From NCBI RefSeq assembly GCF_023822005.2, contig NZ_CP098806.1, forward strand, positions 4,154,001-4,218,000: a stretch of DNA of 64,000 bases, in the 5' to 3' direction. This stretch comes from Dyadobacter fanqingshengii (GTDB lineage: Bacteria > Bacteroidota > Bacteroidia > Cytophagales > Spirosomataceae). Positions 37,600 to 46,450 of this stretch are shown in pieces. Under the pieces are notes generated by a model. That model was not told the origin of the DNA and ran no database searches. It saw only the letters and a program-made list of their open reading frames with translations. Within the stretch, counting starts at the first letter, position 1, and the number at the start of each line of letters is the position of its first letter. Made by a program: the position numbers and the translations under genes.

Positions 37600-38820
37600 A
37601 TGTTGGAGAAAACATTTGGTCTGCTTTTCTATTTAAAGCCCGCCAGAAATCAGAAGGGAACAGTTCGCTACGTCTATCTAAGAATCACCGTCGATGGCAA
37701 GGTCGCCGAGCTATCTACTAAGAAGTTATGGAATACCGAAAGGTGGAATTCCTCCGTAGGTCGCCCCGCCGGAAATAAGGAAGATGCCAAGACGCTTAAT
37801 GCGTACTTGGACATGCTCACGGCCAAAGTTTACCAGGCCAAGAAAATGCTTACCGAGGATGACAAAGAGATTTCTGCAGAAGGACTGAAAAACATTCTGC
37901 TCGGTAAGAGCAATGAAACCCGCACGATCCTCGAAGTATTTGCGCACCATAATGAGCAGATGGAAGCGCTAGTCGGTCAGGAGTTCGCACCGCTCACTTT
38001 GAAGCGCTATAAGACCGCGAAGGAGCATACTGCTTCCTTCATTAAGTGGAAGTACAAGAAAGATGATATGGCGATCAAAGACCTGAATTATGAATTCATC
38101 ACCGAGTTCAACTTCTGGCTGCGAAGTGCGCGAGGTTGCAACCATAACTCGGCAATCAAGTATATGAGCAACTTGAAAAAGGTTGTGCTGATCTGCGTCA
38201 ATAATAAATGGCTGAAAAAGGATCCGTTTCAAGGTTTCAAGCTGACCAAAAAAGAAGTTGTGAAGAACCCACTATCCAGGGACGAGCTGAGACGACTGAC
38301 TGAAAAAGTATTTGAAGTTGAAAGGATCAGCCAAGTACGGGACATCTTTCTATTCTGCTGCTATACCGGGCTTGCTTATGTGGATGTGAAGCAATTGAAG
38401 ACAACGGATATTGTTGTTGGAATGGATGGCGAGCCATGGATTGATACCACTCGCCAGAAAACGGATGCGCCTACACGTATTCCGCTGCTGGATACGGCGC
38501 TGGAAATTATTGAGAAGTATAAGGATCATCCGCAGTGCTGCGCTGCTGGTGTTGTGCTGCCGGTTCTGAGTAATCAGAAGATGAATGCTTACTTGAAGGA
38601 GATTGCTAACCTGTGCGAAATTTCAAAGACGCTGACTTTTCATATTGCGCGGCATACGTTCGCTACTACGGTGACGCTGAGTAATAAGGTGCCCATTGAG
38701 ACGGTTTCTAAAATGCTCGGGCATCGGTCTTTGAAGCAGACTATGATTTATGCGAAGATATTGGATGTAAAGATTAGTGAGGATATGAAGGGTTTGCGGG
38801 AACGGTTGAAGGGGATGTAG
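37600..38820 (+). CDS. int: Tyrosine recombinase (IntDOT-like island integrase)
   Basis: 406 residues: N-terminal arm-binding domain (1-100), SAM-like core-binding domain (105-210), catalytic domain (220-406). Catalytic residues seen: His348 and Arg351 in FHIARHTFATT, His375 in MLGHRS, nucleophile Tyr384 in TMIYAKI. Where most family members have Arg I (TGLR) this one has TGLAYVDV, as in many Bacteroidota enzymes; IntDOT of CTnDOT also lacks it. It catalyses integration and excision at the tRNA-His 3' end, and lies next to attL, reading into the island. Start ATG preceded by an AT-rich leader without a Shine-Dalgarno sequence. Confidence 0.95.
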   Translation: MLEKTFGLLFYLKPARNQKGTVRYVYLRITVDGKVAELSTKKLWNTERWNSSVGRPAGNKEDAKTLNAYLDMLTAKVYQAKKMLTEDDKEISAEGLKNILLGKSNETRTILEVFAHHNEQMEALVGQEFAPLTLKRYKTAKEHTASFIKWKYKKDDMAIKDLNYEFITEFNFWLRSARGCNHNSAIKYMSNLKKVVLICVNNKWLKKDPFQGFKLTKKEVVKNPLSRDELRRLTEKVFEVERISQVRDIFLFCCYTGLAYVDVKQLKTTDIVVGMDGEPWIDTTRQKTDAPTRIPLLDTALEIIEKYKDHPQCCAAGVVLPVLSNQKMNAYLKEIANLCEISKTLTFHIARHTFATTVTLSNKVPIETVSKMLGHRSLKQTMIYAKILDVKISEDMKGLRERLKGM

Positions 38821-38969
38821 GGTGCTTCGGCTCGGTGTGTTGAATAGTAACTGTCGTGACGCTTTTATAATATTTTGCACGCCTATGCTGAATCTATTTA
38901 CATAGGCTATGTACTAGAATAAAAGTAGACAAGAATTATACTAAATTTTTGATGTTCAGGGCTTTGTGC

Positions 38970-39086
38970 TCATTGAATGCTTTTTGGCACGCCTTGTATC
39001 CATGCATTGGCAGCTTCGGCGTCGGCAAAAAGTGCTCCGTGTCGCCACTGTATAACAAACCATACATCTTCATTTCTGTAGCATAC
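38970..39086 (-). pseudogene. Possible coding remnant, 3' end only
   Basis: On the minus strand a frame reads CYRNEDVWFVIQWRHG, then ALFADAEAANAWIQG, then VPKSIQ and stop, with a natural amino-acid composition. There is no start codon in a sensible place and upstream codons look random, so it is probably the tail of a lost gene. Family not recognised. The rest of 38821-39297 shows only short hairpins. Confidence 0.35.
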
Positions 39087-39170
39087 TAGTAGCGATGTAC
39101 AGTGCGATACATTGGATTTTCCTGTTCCTGGTGATGACCATCGTTTCAGCTATTAGCAGCGCCAAACAAA

Positions 39171-39232
39171 GCTAGATGTTGTGCCAGTGTCACAATGTCT
39201 AGCACACTTATCCTAGATTCTGTTAGTCTAGG
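39171..39232 (-). terminator. Two tandem hairpins downstream of the deaminase gene
   Basis: Arms 39171-39183/39191-39203 (GCTAGATGTTGTG with 2 mismatches of 13) and 39212-39217/39227-39232 (CCTAGA). They lie 66 bases past the minus-strand stop at 39298. They could end avcD transcription or be part of a small RNA; there is no strong T run. Confidence 0.35.
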
Positions 39233-39297
39233 AGAATGTTTAAAATCTAGTCTTACTTAGTAGTTAAATCATATTTGTCAGTAGCCTTTCAGTCAAT

Positions 39298-41064
39298 TCA
39301 ATTACCTATGACTGCTTTCTCAAAAATTTGTCCCGCAGACTTTTCAATCTCCAAATATGATTCAGGGAGTAATACAACTCGCAACTTTGCTGTTTCCTTT
39401 TGCCAATCTACCGTTGTTCCATCACTGTTTTTACGTTTGAGTTTTGTACCGGCACCAAACCGCATTGAAAAGAAATCCAGAAATCTACTCGCACCCACTC
39501 CAATAAATGGCTCAAAAGAAACTAAACTAGAAGAATTTCCCTCATTTGTAATTGCCTCACTATGAAAATCAAAAGCCTTGCTTTTGTCGTATGGTTCCAC
39601 ATAAATAACTCGGTCAATTCCTGCTGCTAACAGATGCTTCGCACAGTTGTGACAGGGAAATGTTGTACAGTATAGTGTTCCGCCTTGACAACTAATACCT
39701 TCTTTCGCACATGAGAGAACAGCTTGCATTTCGGCATGCACAACTCTTCCAAATTCAGTGATGTCTTTTATTCTACTATTTTTTAATTTCTCAACTATTG
39801 AATCAAGAAGGCTAGTATCAATACCCTCAATACTATTAATACTACTCCGAAGCGACTCTATAATTTCGTTTTGCTCAATCGTATTGGGGTCTTCCTTACG
39901 TGTATAGTCCTTCCCGCCTTTGAAGTCATTTACCTCACCTGTCTCGTTATCAATTTCGGCCCAGTAATGCCCACCTCCTGCCGCTGGCACCTCATTTGCG
40001 CCTGTTGCTATAATCTGTTTACCTTTTGCTATTACTGCGCCGACCTGACGGCTTAAATCGCCCGATCTTGCTGAGCTCGCAAATGCCATGTACATTGCAA
40101 ATTCATCGAAAGTCGGGTTTTTGTAGGGATGGGCAAAAATAAGTTCAAGAAAACGCGAGATAGTATTTTTAACTTGATCGTCATTCTTGCCCAGATTCAA
40201 ATAGAAATCTGAAAGGTGAAAGGTATCACGGGTTTTTTGTCCATGTTTTACCTTCTCATCTTCATCAATCCCAATTAGCTCGGACGCTTCTACCTGAGTT
40301 AAACCCTTGTCTACTGTCAAGTAATTTATCCTTCGCTTTTTATCGGAATGAATTCCAATCAGGTAAAATCCCGCCCCATAAATTTTGCGCAGTAAAGCAA
40401 CTTCGTCCGGATGTTTAAGGGAATTTACAATATAGGCTACCTTCGAGGCACTCGCCGGCCTACTTTCTGAGATCAATTTTGCTGACCCACAAGCAAGAAT
40501 GCCGAAATTATTTGAAACCTCTCTTGCTGTATCACCTTGCATCATATAGTGTTTAATTCTCCCATATTCTCGTTGGCCTGGCTCATTAATAGGTGGTAGC
40601 AAAGAAGAAACCCTTATGGTTCTAACATCATATCCAAAACCTATTAAGCGATCTTTCAAAGGCGTTATGACTCTGTCCACTTCTGTACCCACTGCACTAA
40701 CAATACCAATGATTATCTCAGAGTTTTGGAATTCGTCATTTAAAAACTGTACAGATGGACTGCTGCCAGATGATGAAGTTTCCAGATTAACCGTTTCCAT
40801 AGTACTTGATGGAAGAGTCTCCGCCATATCTTCACCTTTCTCGAATTCGCCTGGATAGAGGTAAAATTTGACCTTATTTTCAAGCGCCTTGCTTAGGTCC
40901 GGCTTACCTTGAAATTGAAGCGTACCTGTCGTTTCAAACCAATTCATTTGAGACCCTTGAACCCTCAATACTTTCCGGTTTGGCTCACTTTCATCCCACT
41001 TGCCATTTAAGTCTTTCAACTTTTTTTGCAAATCTGAATAATCGCCGGTAAATGTAATTCTCAT
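39298..41064 (-). CDS. avcD: Anti-phage dCTP/dCMP deaminase (AvcD type) with N-terminal extra module
   Basis: 588 residues. Residues 1-75 are an unassigned small module (KWDESEPNRKVLRV, NWFETTGTLQFQGKP), followed by a Ser/Glu-rich linker (75-115). Residues 117-310 are the P-loop-kinase-like domain of AvcD proteins (IIIGIVSAVGTEVDRVITPL, GYDVRTIRVSSLL). Residues 315-588 are a zinc deoxycytidylate deaminase: His443-Ala-Glu445 and Pro470-Cys471...Cys474. AvcD converts dC nucleotides to dU during phage infection, starving phage DNA synthesis; in Vibrio it is held off by the AvcI RNA. No AvcI was identified; the 153-nt gap upstream could be inspected. Codirectional with gajB. Confidence 0.88.
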   Translation of the reverse strand: MRITFTGDYSDLQKKLKDLNGKWDESEPNRKVLRVQGSQMNWFETTGTLQFQGKPDLSKALENKVKFYLYPGEFEKGEDMAETLPSSTMETVNLETSSSGSSPSVQFLNDEFQNSEIIIGIVSAVGTEVDRVITPLKDRLIGFGYDVRTIRVSSLLPPINEPGQREYGRIKHYMMQGDTAREVSNNFGILACGSAKLISESRPASASKVAYIVNSLKHPDEVALLRKIYGAGFYLIGIHSDKKRRINYLTVDKGLTQVEASELIGIDEDEKVKHGQKTRDTFHLSDFYLNLGKNDDQVKNTISRFLELIFAHPYKNPTFDEFAMYMAFASSARSGDLSRQVGAVIAKGKQIIATGANEVPAAGGGHYWAEIDNETGEVNDFKGGKDYTRKEDPNTIEQNEIIESLRSSINSIEGIDTSLLDSIVEKLKNSRIKDITEFGRVVHAEMQAVLSCAKEGISCQGGTLYCTTFPCHNCAKHLLAAGIDRVIYVEPYDKSKAFDFHSEAITNEGNSSSLVSFEPFIGVGASRFLDFFSMRFGAGTKLKRKNSDGTTVDWQKETAKLRVVLLPESYLEIEKSAGQIFEKAVIGN

Positions 41065-41217
41065 AATATTGACTTATACAGAGTTAGAAATTGATTAGAG
41101 ACAGCTCTTGAAATGATTTTCAATAAATGACATTGTGACGATAACCAGTCTATTAGAAAAAATATAAGAATGAACTTCCATTTTTTGTTTAAAGTAAAAT
41201 AATCTCACTCGCTTTTC

Positions 41218-43260
41218 TCAATCATTTAAATGGACGATTTTCCAGCCCGCACTTGTGAAATCAGAAATGTCGTTTGGAACCCGAATGTCTTCTAATGCAA
41301 AGCAAAGGAGACGCGTTGGCCGAGAGAAGCCAACGTACATCATTTTAAGAGCCTCTTTACCTCGTTTGCAATCAGAGTCTGAAATATTGAGTTTGTGGGG
41401 CTTTCCAAGCAATGCGCTAGCAATCCCTTGTTTGTTTATTTCATACTCATGGTAAAATGTTTCAACATACATTGTTGCGCAATGAGTCTGCCCTTTAACA
41501 GAATGTACAGTTTCTATCTGAATTTTAATGTCTTCAGGCGAAGCTGAATTTAGCCCAATAGTTAGCTCGGGCTGCTTGGCGTCATATATTCCATTAATAA
41601 AAAGGGATGCCTCGATAGACATTTGTCCTAGGCTAAACCAAGCCACAAATTCGCCTAGCACAAATTTTCTAATATCATTATAAGCAAGATCATACTTTTG
41701 ATCCACTGCAAGTAAAATACTCCAAGAATATAATTTCTGCTTGAATATCTCGTATGCAGGCTGTTCAGAACCTGCTTCATGAACTTTTATAAATTCTATA
41801 AGGTCAGAAATAGTGAAAAACCGCTGAAAAGTCCTATTTCTCGTACGCTTTGTTATCTTCTTTCCTTGTAATCTAAGAATTGTCACGAGAGCTGTGAGAA
41901 TAGATTTTCTAATTGCAGATAATGCTTTTGTCTTAGTATCGAAAATGTATAAATGTTTACGAAGTGAGTCAAAGTGTTCTTTTATAGAAGAGAAATCTTT
42001 TTGATATCCAAAAAGCGAATTTAGTGACAACTTATCGTTTTCCGATTCCTTTCCAGTCCATCCAATAATTTTAAAGCCATTCGTGGCATCATTGCATTTT
42101 GTTAACCCATACTCATTGATCAGTTCGATAAACTTTTTCTTTAAATTCTTCTGATTCTGTCGATTGAAAATGATAAGATGTGGGCATATATCTAGATCAT
42201 CTACTTTTTTTTCCGAAACTATTTTGAAGCGGTTACCCTGACTATCGAGGGTAAAGCCATTTACAAGGTTGGCGATCTTGGAACTCAATCGATTTGATCC
42301 ATTCAAATACTTTACATCTCTTGGCTTCCAATCACAAGTGATCTTGACTTTTTTGCCGGATCCATATATCGCTTGATTAACATCTCCAATACGCTGAACG
42401 GTAGTTCGTGGTGAATCTCGAAATACCGATTCTATCAGACTAATTTGATTAGCTTCTAGATCTTGCATTTCATCAATGAATACGAAAGAAAAGCGACTTT
42501 GCAGAAGCTCTTTTACCTCCGGATAATTATGCAAATACCATGTTGAAAGGTGAAATGAATCAGCGAAGCACAAGAGTCCCTTAGATAACACACTCTCCTT
42601 CCAACGCTCTAATTCTAGATAATAGGGCTGACTAACACCTTTATATGTATAAAACGATTGACCATTATAAATGATTTTCCTATTTATGAAATCTATTTCG
42701 AATGATTTTAAGAATTGTAAAACGTTTTCCTTCCCCTCTTCAAATGTTACTGTCTTACCACGGTTAATACGTCCGTATAGCTTATTAATTAGATTTTTGG
42801 GCTCCTCTTCTTTCCTTGACCATCGTAGTGACTTAAAGTATTTTGTTGCCTCAAGGTGGTATATATCATCATCATTCCGGTGTATATAGGTTCCAAACTT
42901 TATGAAATTTGCATTATTAGCCAGGAATTTATTTGCAAAGGACTGAATTGTCCCAACAAAGTTTGGATATTCAAATAAACGAGGACAGGTGGGGTTTAAT
43001 TTAGCAATTATCTCGTTGACAGAGGCGTTAGTGTGAGCAAGTACTAGCAGACCTGAATGATTATGAAATGGCATTTGCCTGCTCAAACAAAATAGTTTTG
43101 CCATCAAAGCGGTAGTCTTACCACTTCCTGGAACGGCTAGGAGGTCACCCGATTGCAAGCCAAAAATGAATTCTCTACGCTCCTCATTAAAAGTATTTCC
43201 TGGAATCAGAAGCCTTTCAGCCTCAGACAGATGTTTTTCATCGATTAGCATTGCAGGCAT
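41218..43260 (-). CDS. gajB: UvrD/Rep-type SF1 helicase, Gabija GajB
   Basis: 680 residues, longer than the 494-residue GajB of Bacillus cereus. Walker A VPGSGKTT (residues 43-50), motif II FVFIDEMQDLE, and motifs V/VI ETVHSVKGQTH and MYVGFSRPTR. Motif II has DEMQ in place of DExQ, an accepted variant. It overlaps the 3' end of the gajA C-terminal frame by 23 nt, the usual gajA-gajB order. In Gabija, GajB joins a GajA tetramer, senses free DNA ends and activates the nuclease. ATGs at 43260 and 43251 are both usable. Intact. Confidence 0.88.
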   Translation of the reverse strand: MPAMLIDEKHLSEAERLLIPGNTFNEERREFIFGLQSGDLLAVPGSGKTTALMAKLFCLSRQMPFHNHSGLLVLAHTNASVNEIIAKLNPTCPRLFEYPNFVGTIQSFANKFLANNANFIKFGTYIHRNDDDIYHLEATKYFKSLRWSRKEEEPKNLINKLYGRINRGKTVTFEEGKENVLQFLKSFEIDFINRKIIYNGQSFYTYKGVSQPYYLELERWKESVLSKGLLCFADSFHLSTWYLHNYPEVKELLQSRFSFVFIDEMQDLEANQISLIESVFRDSPRTTVQRIGDVNQAIYGSGKKVKITCDWKPRDVKYLNGSNRLSSKIANLVNGFTLDSQGNRFKIVSEKKVDDLDICPHLIIFNRQNQKNLKKKFIELINEYGLTKCNDATNGFKIIGWTGKESENDKLSLNSLFGYQKDFSSIKEHFDSLRKHLYIFDTKTKALSAIRKSILTALVTILRLQGKKITKRTRNRTFQRFFTISDLIEFIKVHEAGSEQPAYEIFKQKLYSWSILLAVDQKYDLAYNDIRKFVLGEFVAWFSLGQMSIEASLFINGIYDAKQPELTIGLNSASPEDIKIQIETVHSVKGQTHCATMYVETFYHEYEINKQGIASALLGKPHKLNISDSDCKRGKEALKMMYVGFSRPTRLLCFALEDIRVPNDISDFTSAGWKIVHLND

Positions 43261-44284
43261 ATTTTATAGCGTCGATGATATATTTTATATACTTATCATC
43301 AGATTGAAGAGTTGGAGGACTTTCCTCAAGCATACCTGCTAAAACCGTTGCAATCTTAACTTTGTCAAGCGGTGCAGTGCCTTTATCTTTTCTAAGCTTT
43401 TTAACGAATTTGTTTTCTTCAAAAATTCCATTGATAAATTCCTCAGTGCCGGAGTGTACTTTTGCCACAGATGCACGAAAATGGGTTGACAAGCTGGGTG
43501 ATTTATATAGGCACCACTCTAATGTCCATTCTTCTGCATAAAATGCCTTCACAGATGTTTGGCTAAAAGAAGATTTCAGACTTTCAATAGCTCTTGACTT
43601 ATTTTCATCATTTCTAAATATGCCGTATTCATCGGGACGATTATCCAAATCAGATATGATTGATACAGGTACGTTTAACTTCCTCCCGTCAGTTCTCACA
43701 AATATCTTTGCGAAATGTAGGAAAGCTGTTGAACCGACGTTAACAAGAGAAACTTCCATTTTGGTAAGATCGCAGTTACTTAATTTAGCAAGAACGGGAA
43801 TTATGATTTCCTCCGACCAACCTTCTACTATGATCACACCTTTGGCGAAGAAAAGATTTGACTTTGTTACGTCTAGAAATCTTTCAAGATATTGATAATT
43901 TTCTGGCGAAAGTGCTGTATTTGAGTGACTTAACGGATAGGCATCACTATCTTTGCATAAAATTATATTTTCAAGAGGAACCTTTGATGCGAGGTTGGGA
44001 CTATGTGACGTTAATATCATTTGTATATCTTTTGCATCCGTTCTTAACGCATCAATAATTTTCATTTGCGCCTGAGGGTGTAGATGAGCTTCTAGTTCTT
44101 CAATGATGCACAATTTCAAACCGTCCCACTCTTTTTTCAAATGAAGCAATTCAGTAGCCATATATAATCGATTCATTGTTCCCAGCCCCAAATTTTCTCC
44201 ATTCACAATGCCAAGTGATATTTTTTCAAGAATATTCCTTGATTTCGGGATCTCCAAGGGAGAATTTTGATTCACTGGACTCAT
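43238..44284 (-). CDS. gajA: GajA C-terminal part (ATPase end and TOPRIM nuclease), after frameshift
   Basis: 348 codons in a frame shifted relative to the N-terminal part. It begins inside the ATPase: LGLGTMNRLYMATELLHL (residues 33-50) and Walker B CIIEELEAHLHPQ (59-71). TOPRIM follows: VIIVEGWSEE with Glu154, and IISDLDNR with Asp212 and Asp214, the metal-binding residues of OLD-family nucleases. The ATG at 44284 lies 59 nt inside the upstream frame and the first 15 residues look unlike the family, so it is probably not a natural start. Removing one A near 44245 would join the two halves as ...DPEIRNILEKISLG.... Together about 597 residues, normal for GajA. Confidence 0.82.
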   Translation of the reverse strand: MSPVNQNSPLEIPKSRNILEKISLGIVNGENLGLGTMNRLYMATELLHLKKEWDGLKLCIIEELEAHLHPQAQMKIIDALRTDAKDIQMILTSHSPNLASKVPLENIILCKDSDAYPLSHSNTALSPENYQYLERFLDVTKSNLFFAKGVIIVEGWSEEIIIPVLAKLSNCDLTKMEVSLVNVGSTAFLHFAKIFVRTDGRKLNVPVSIISDLDNRPDEYGIFRNDENKSRAIESLKSSFSQTSVKAFYAEEWTLEWCLYKSPSLSTHFRASVAKVHSGTEEFINGIFEENKFVKKLRKDKGTAPLDKVKIATVLAGMLEESPPTLQSDDKYIKYIIDAIKYACNANR

Positions 44285-45035
44285 TGATGAAGCTTTTCAG
44301 GAAACTGTCGATGCGGTCTTTTATTTGGGTACGAACGGAATAGACATGCCCTTTTGGAACTTCTGTGCCGTGGAACCATGTCTCAATATCTTTGTTAAGA
44401 AGTTTAAATTGTTCGATAAAAGGTAGTGAGGCTTCTGTGCCTGATGCTGATTTTTTTTTAAACAGTTGGTGTTCTTGAAGAATTTGTGACAATCGTGAGT
44501 TCTTTTTTGCATTTAAATCAGTATCTGCATCTCGAAGTGCTTTTAGATATGTGACTTTCAAAAATTCTCTTGCCTCGGCGGACAGTGCATTTCCGATAGA
44601 ATCCATACCAGCTTTAATATCAGCGGGAATTATTTTATTGTTCCTTTTTTCAATTTGATAAATAAGTTTTAGCACTGGAACCTTTTGACTGATTGTATTT
44701 CCCTTTTTATCTAAAGTAGATACTTCCCGCCAGCCGATCCATTCCGTAAAATTCTTTCCTTCTAAATAGCTAAAACCGATAAAATCCAACTCAATTCTAA
44801 GGGTCGAGCTCCCAATATAGAAATCGGATTCTTCAACTTTAATCCATTCAAAAGCGTGAGTTTTCAGAACTATCTTTATAGCGTCAAGGATAGCGGTTTT
44901 GCCAGAGTCGTTTTCTCCTATTAGCACATTCAGACCTTGTTGAAATGGTACCGTTAGATTCGGCTTGGCAAGGTCAATCTCTGAAATGCTACCATATTTT
45001 CGGAAGTTCCAAATTCTAAGTTCTGTAAGATGCAT
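44226..45035 (-). CDS. gajA: GajA N-terminal part (OLD-family ATPase), truncated by frameshift
   Basis: 269 codons. Begins MHLTELRIWNFRKYGSI, the usual start of OLD/RecF-type ATPases, with Walker A GENDSGKT (40-47). It is collinear with GajA up to SKFSLGDPEI, then reads out of frame into KEYS-stop. The C-terminal half continues in the next frame. The product alone lacks Walker B and the TOPRIM nuclease, so Gabija is probably off unless the frameshift is bypassed or is a sequencing error. First gene of the leftward defence block, divergent from the LprI-like gene. Confidence 0.82.
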   Translation of the reverse strand: MHLTELRIWNFRKYGSISEIDLAKPNLTVPFQQGLNVLIGENDSGKTAILDAIKIVLKTHAFEWIKVEESDFYIGSSTLRIELDFIGFSYLEGKNFTEWIGWREVSTLDKKGNTISQKVPVLKLIYQIEKRNNKIIPADIKAGMDSIGNALSAEAREFLKVTYLKALRDADTDLNAKKNSRLSQILQEHQLFKKKSASGTEASLPFIEQFKLLNKDIETWFHGTEVPKGHVYSVRTQIKDRIDSFLKSFINESSESKFSLGDPEIKEYS

Positions 45036-45305
45036 TTGAATTCGACCGAATTATGAATTTAGTGAACACTAGCGTAAAAAGTCTCTGTGAAGTACAATTA
45101 TATACAAAAATTATAACAATATATGACGAATTGATTCAAATTGGATGTTTGCTTAAATTTCGAATGTGAGAAGGATGCTAAGAGATTCAGCGCCAAACTA
45201 GAGTTGCTTCTAGCTAATTTTGTCAAGCTGGTCTGCAAATTGCAATGGATTCGAGACGGAATACATTCCAATAGCACCACATTTAAACATCAAAATGACA
45301 TTCAA

Positions 45306-45683
45306 ATGAAGACAAACCTATTAGTTTTTATCATTTTTCTAGTTTCGCTACACAACGCATTCGGACAAAACGACAACTCTTACGCAAAGGCAGAGATAGA
45401 GATCAATTCGGTATATCAGAAAATCTTGCGGGAATATGCCACAGACAAGGAATTCATAAAGAACCTTCGAACATCTCAACGCCTGTGGATTCAGTTTCGC
45501 GATGCTGAAGTAAGAGCCAGATACCCTCAGAGGGAACCAGGGTACTACGGTAGTGTGCATTCCATGTGTCTTGCAAATTTGAAGACAGAGCTTACCAATG
45601 AAAGAATAAAGGTGTTAAGAGTCTGGCTGACGGGCATAGAAGAAGGAGATGTATGCGCAGGCTCAGTGAAGCGAAAATATTGA
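45306..45683 (+). CDS. LprI-like (DUF1311) secreted protein
   Basis: 125 residues from the ATG at 45306; the frame is open to 45141 but the upstream residues look non-coding. Signal peptide NLLVFIIFLVSLHNAFGQ. The mature domain has SQRLWIQFRDAEVRARYP and GSVHSMCLANLKTELTNERI, the DUF1311/LprI pattern with two Cys that may form a disulfide. LprI of Mycobacterium inhibits lysozyme; many members are uncharacterised. Single gene between gajA and the mobilization block; role in the island unclear. Confidence 0.75.
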   Translation: MKTNLLVFIIFLVSLHNAFGQNDNSYAKAEIEINSVYQKILREYATDKEFIKNLRTSQRLWIQFRDAEVRARYPQREPGYYGSVHSMCLANLKTELTNERIKVLRVWLTGIEEGDVCAGSVKRKY

Positions 45684-45828
45684 ACGCCTTGGTTACGCTC
45701 TTTGTTGGCCGAAACCGAAACGAAGATGGCCTTTCGAACAAACTCAAACATTTTCAGCTTTCTTCGAGAAAACTCGATCTTTCCAAACACTCTAATCTTC
45801 CATGTCAAGACATTCTATCCTAAGGCAA

Positions 45829-45966
45829 ATTTACCTAGGATAGGTAAATCCCATTTCAATAAACTAGATTCACAAATCGGCTCAATACTTGGTTTCGAAG
45901 ACTTCGAAATGCAAATGAGCCGCCTGCTTTGCGCGTCTGGCCAGATGTACGATTGTAATACAATCG
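45829..45966. other. Candidate oriT: cluster of three palindromes upstream of mob genes
   Basis: Three near-regular inverted repeats: 45829-45849 (9-bp arms ATTTACCTA, centre GGA), 45893-45909 (8-bp arms TTTCGAAG, centre A) and 45950-45966 (8-bp arms CGATTGTA, centre A). All are perfect. They precede mobC by 68 bases, the usual place of an oriT for a MobC/relaxase pair. No nic site consensus was recognised. Confidence 0.55.
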
Positions 45967-46033
45967 CCGGTTGCTGCGCACCCGATCTGGCCTTCCCCTC
46001 CAAAGTCGGTCCAGGTTTGTGAAGGAGTTTTTA

Positions 46034-46450
46034 ATGTTTGAAAGTGTAGATAGGATCGTGATGAAAGAAGAAAAATCGAACAAGACAAGGCATGTAATCT
46101 TCCGGTTGACACCCAAAGAATACGCCAATTTGGAAGCCAAACGCAGCCGCACCACATGCCGGAAATTAAGTGAATTTTTGCGGCTCTTAATCTTCAACCG
46201 ACCGGTTACTGTGATAGAAAGGAACGGTTCGCAAGATCAGATGATTGGTGAGTTGTCAGAGCTGCGCGAAGAGCTCAACCGGCTTGGCAATAACTTCAAC
46301 CAGGCGACCAAACGCCTCAACGCCGTCAACCAGATCTCAGAATTTAGAAACTGGATCGCCAGCTACGAAGCCGAAAAGACATTTATGTTTTCAGTCCTGG
46401 ACATGATCAAATCGCAAACCGATAAACTGGCAGATCGATGGTTGCAGTGA
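46034..46450 (+). CDS. mobC: MobC-like relaxosome accessory protein
   Basis: 138 residues from the ATG at 46034, which has GGAG nine bases upstream; another ATG is at 46061. KTRHVIFRLTPKEYANLEA is a ribbon-helix-helix-like DNA-binding start as in Bacteroidota MobC proteins, followed by LSEFLRLLIFNRP and a helical ELREELNRLGNNFNQATKRLN segment, the typical MobC core. It binds oriT and helps the relaxase. It overlaps the relaxase start by 13 nt, indicating translational coupling. Confidence 0.82.
   Translation: MFESVDRIVMKEEKSNKTRHVIFRLTPKEYANLEAKRSRTTCRKLSEFLRLLIFNRPVTVIERNGSQDQMIGELSELREELNRLGNNFNQATKRLNAVNQISEFRNWIASYEAEKTFMFSVLDMIKSQTDKLADRWLQ

Noticed and set aside
44226..44284. Programmed ribosomal frameshift in gajA
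   Set aside because: No slippery heptamer followed by a stable structure is evident in the overlap; simple mutation is more likely, though not proven.
45702..46022. Plus-strand frame of 106 codons before mobC
   Set aside because: It spans the three palindromes of the candidate oriT and reads like random sequence.
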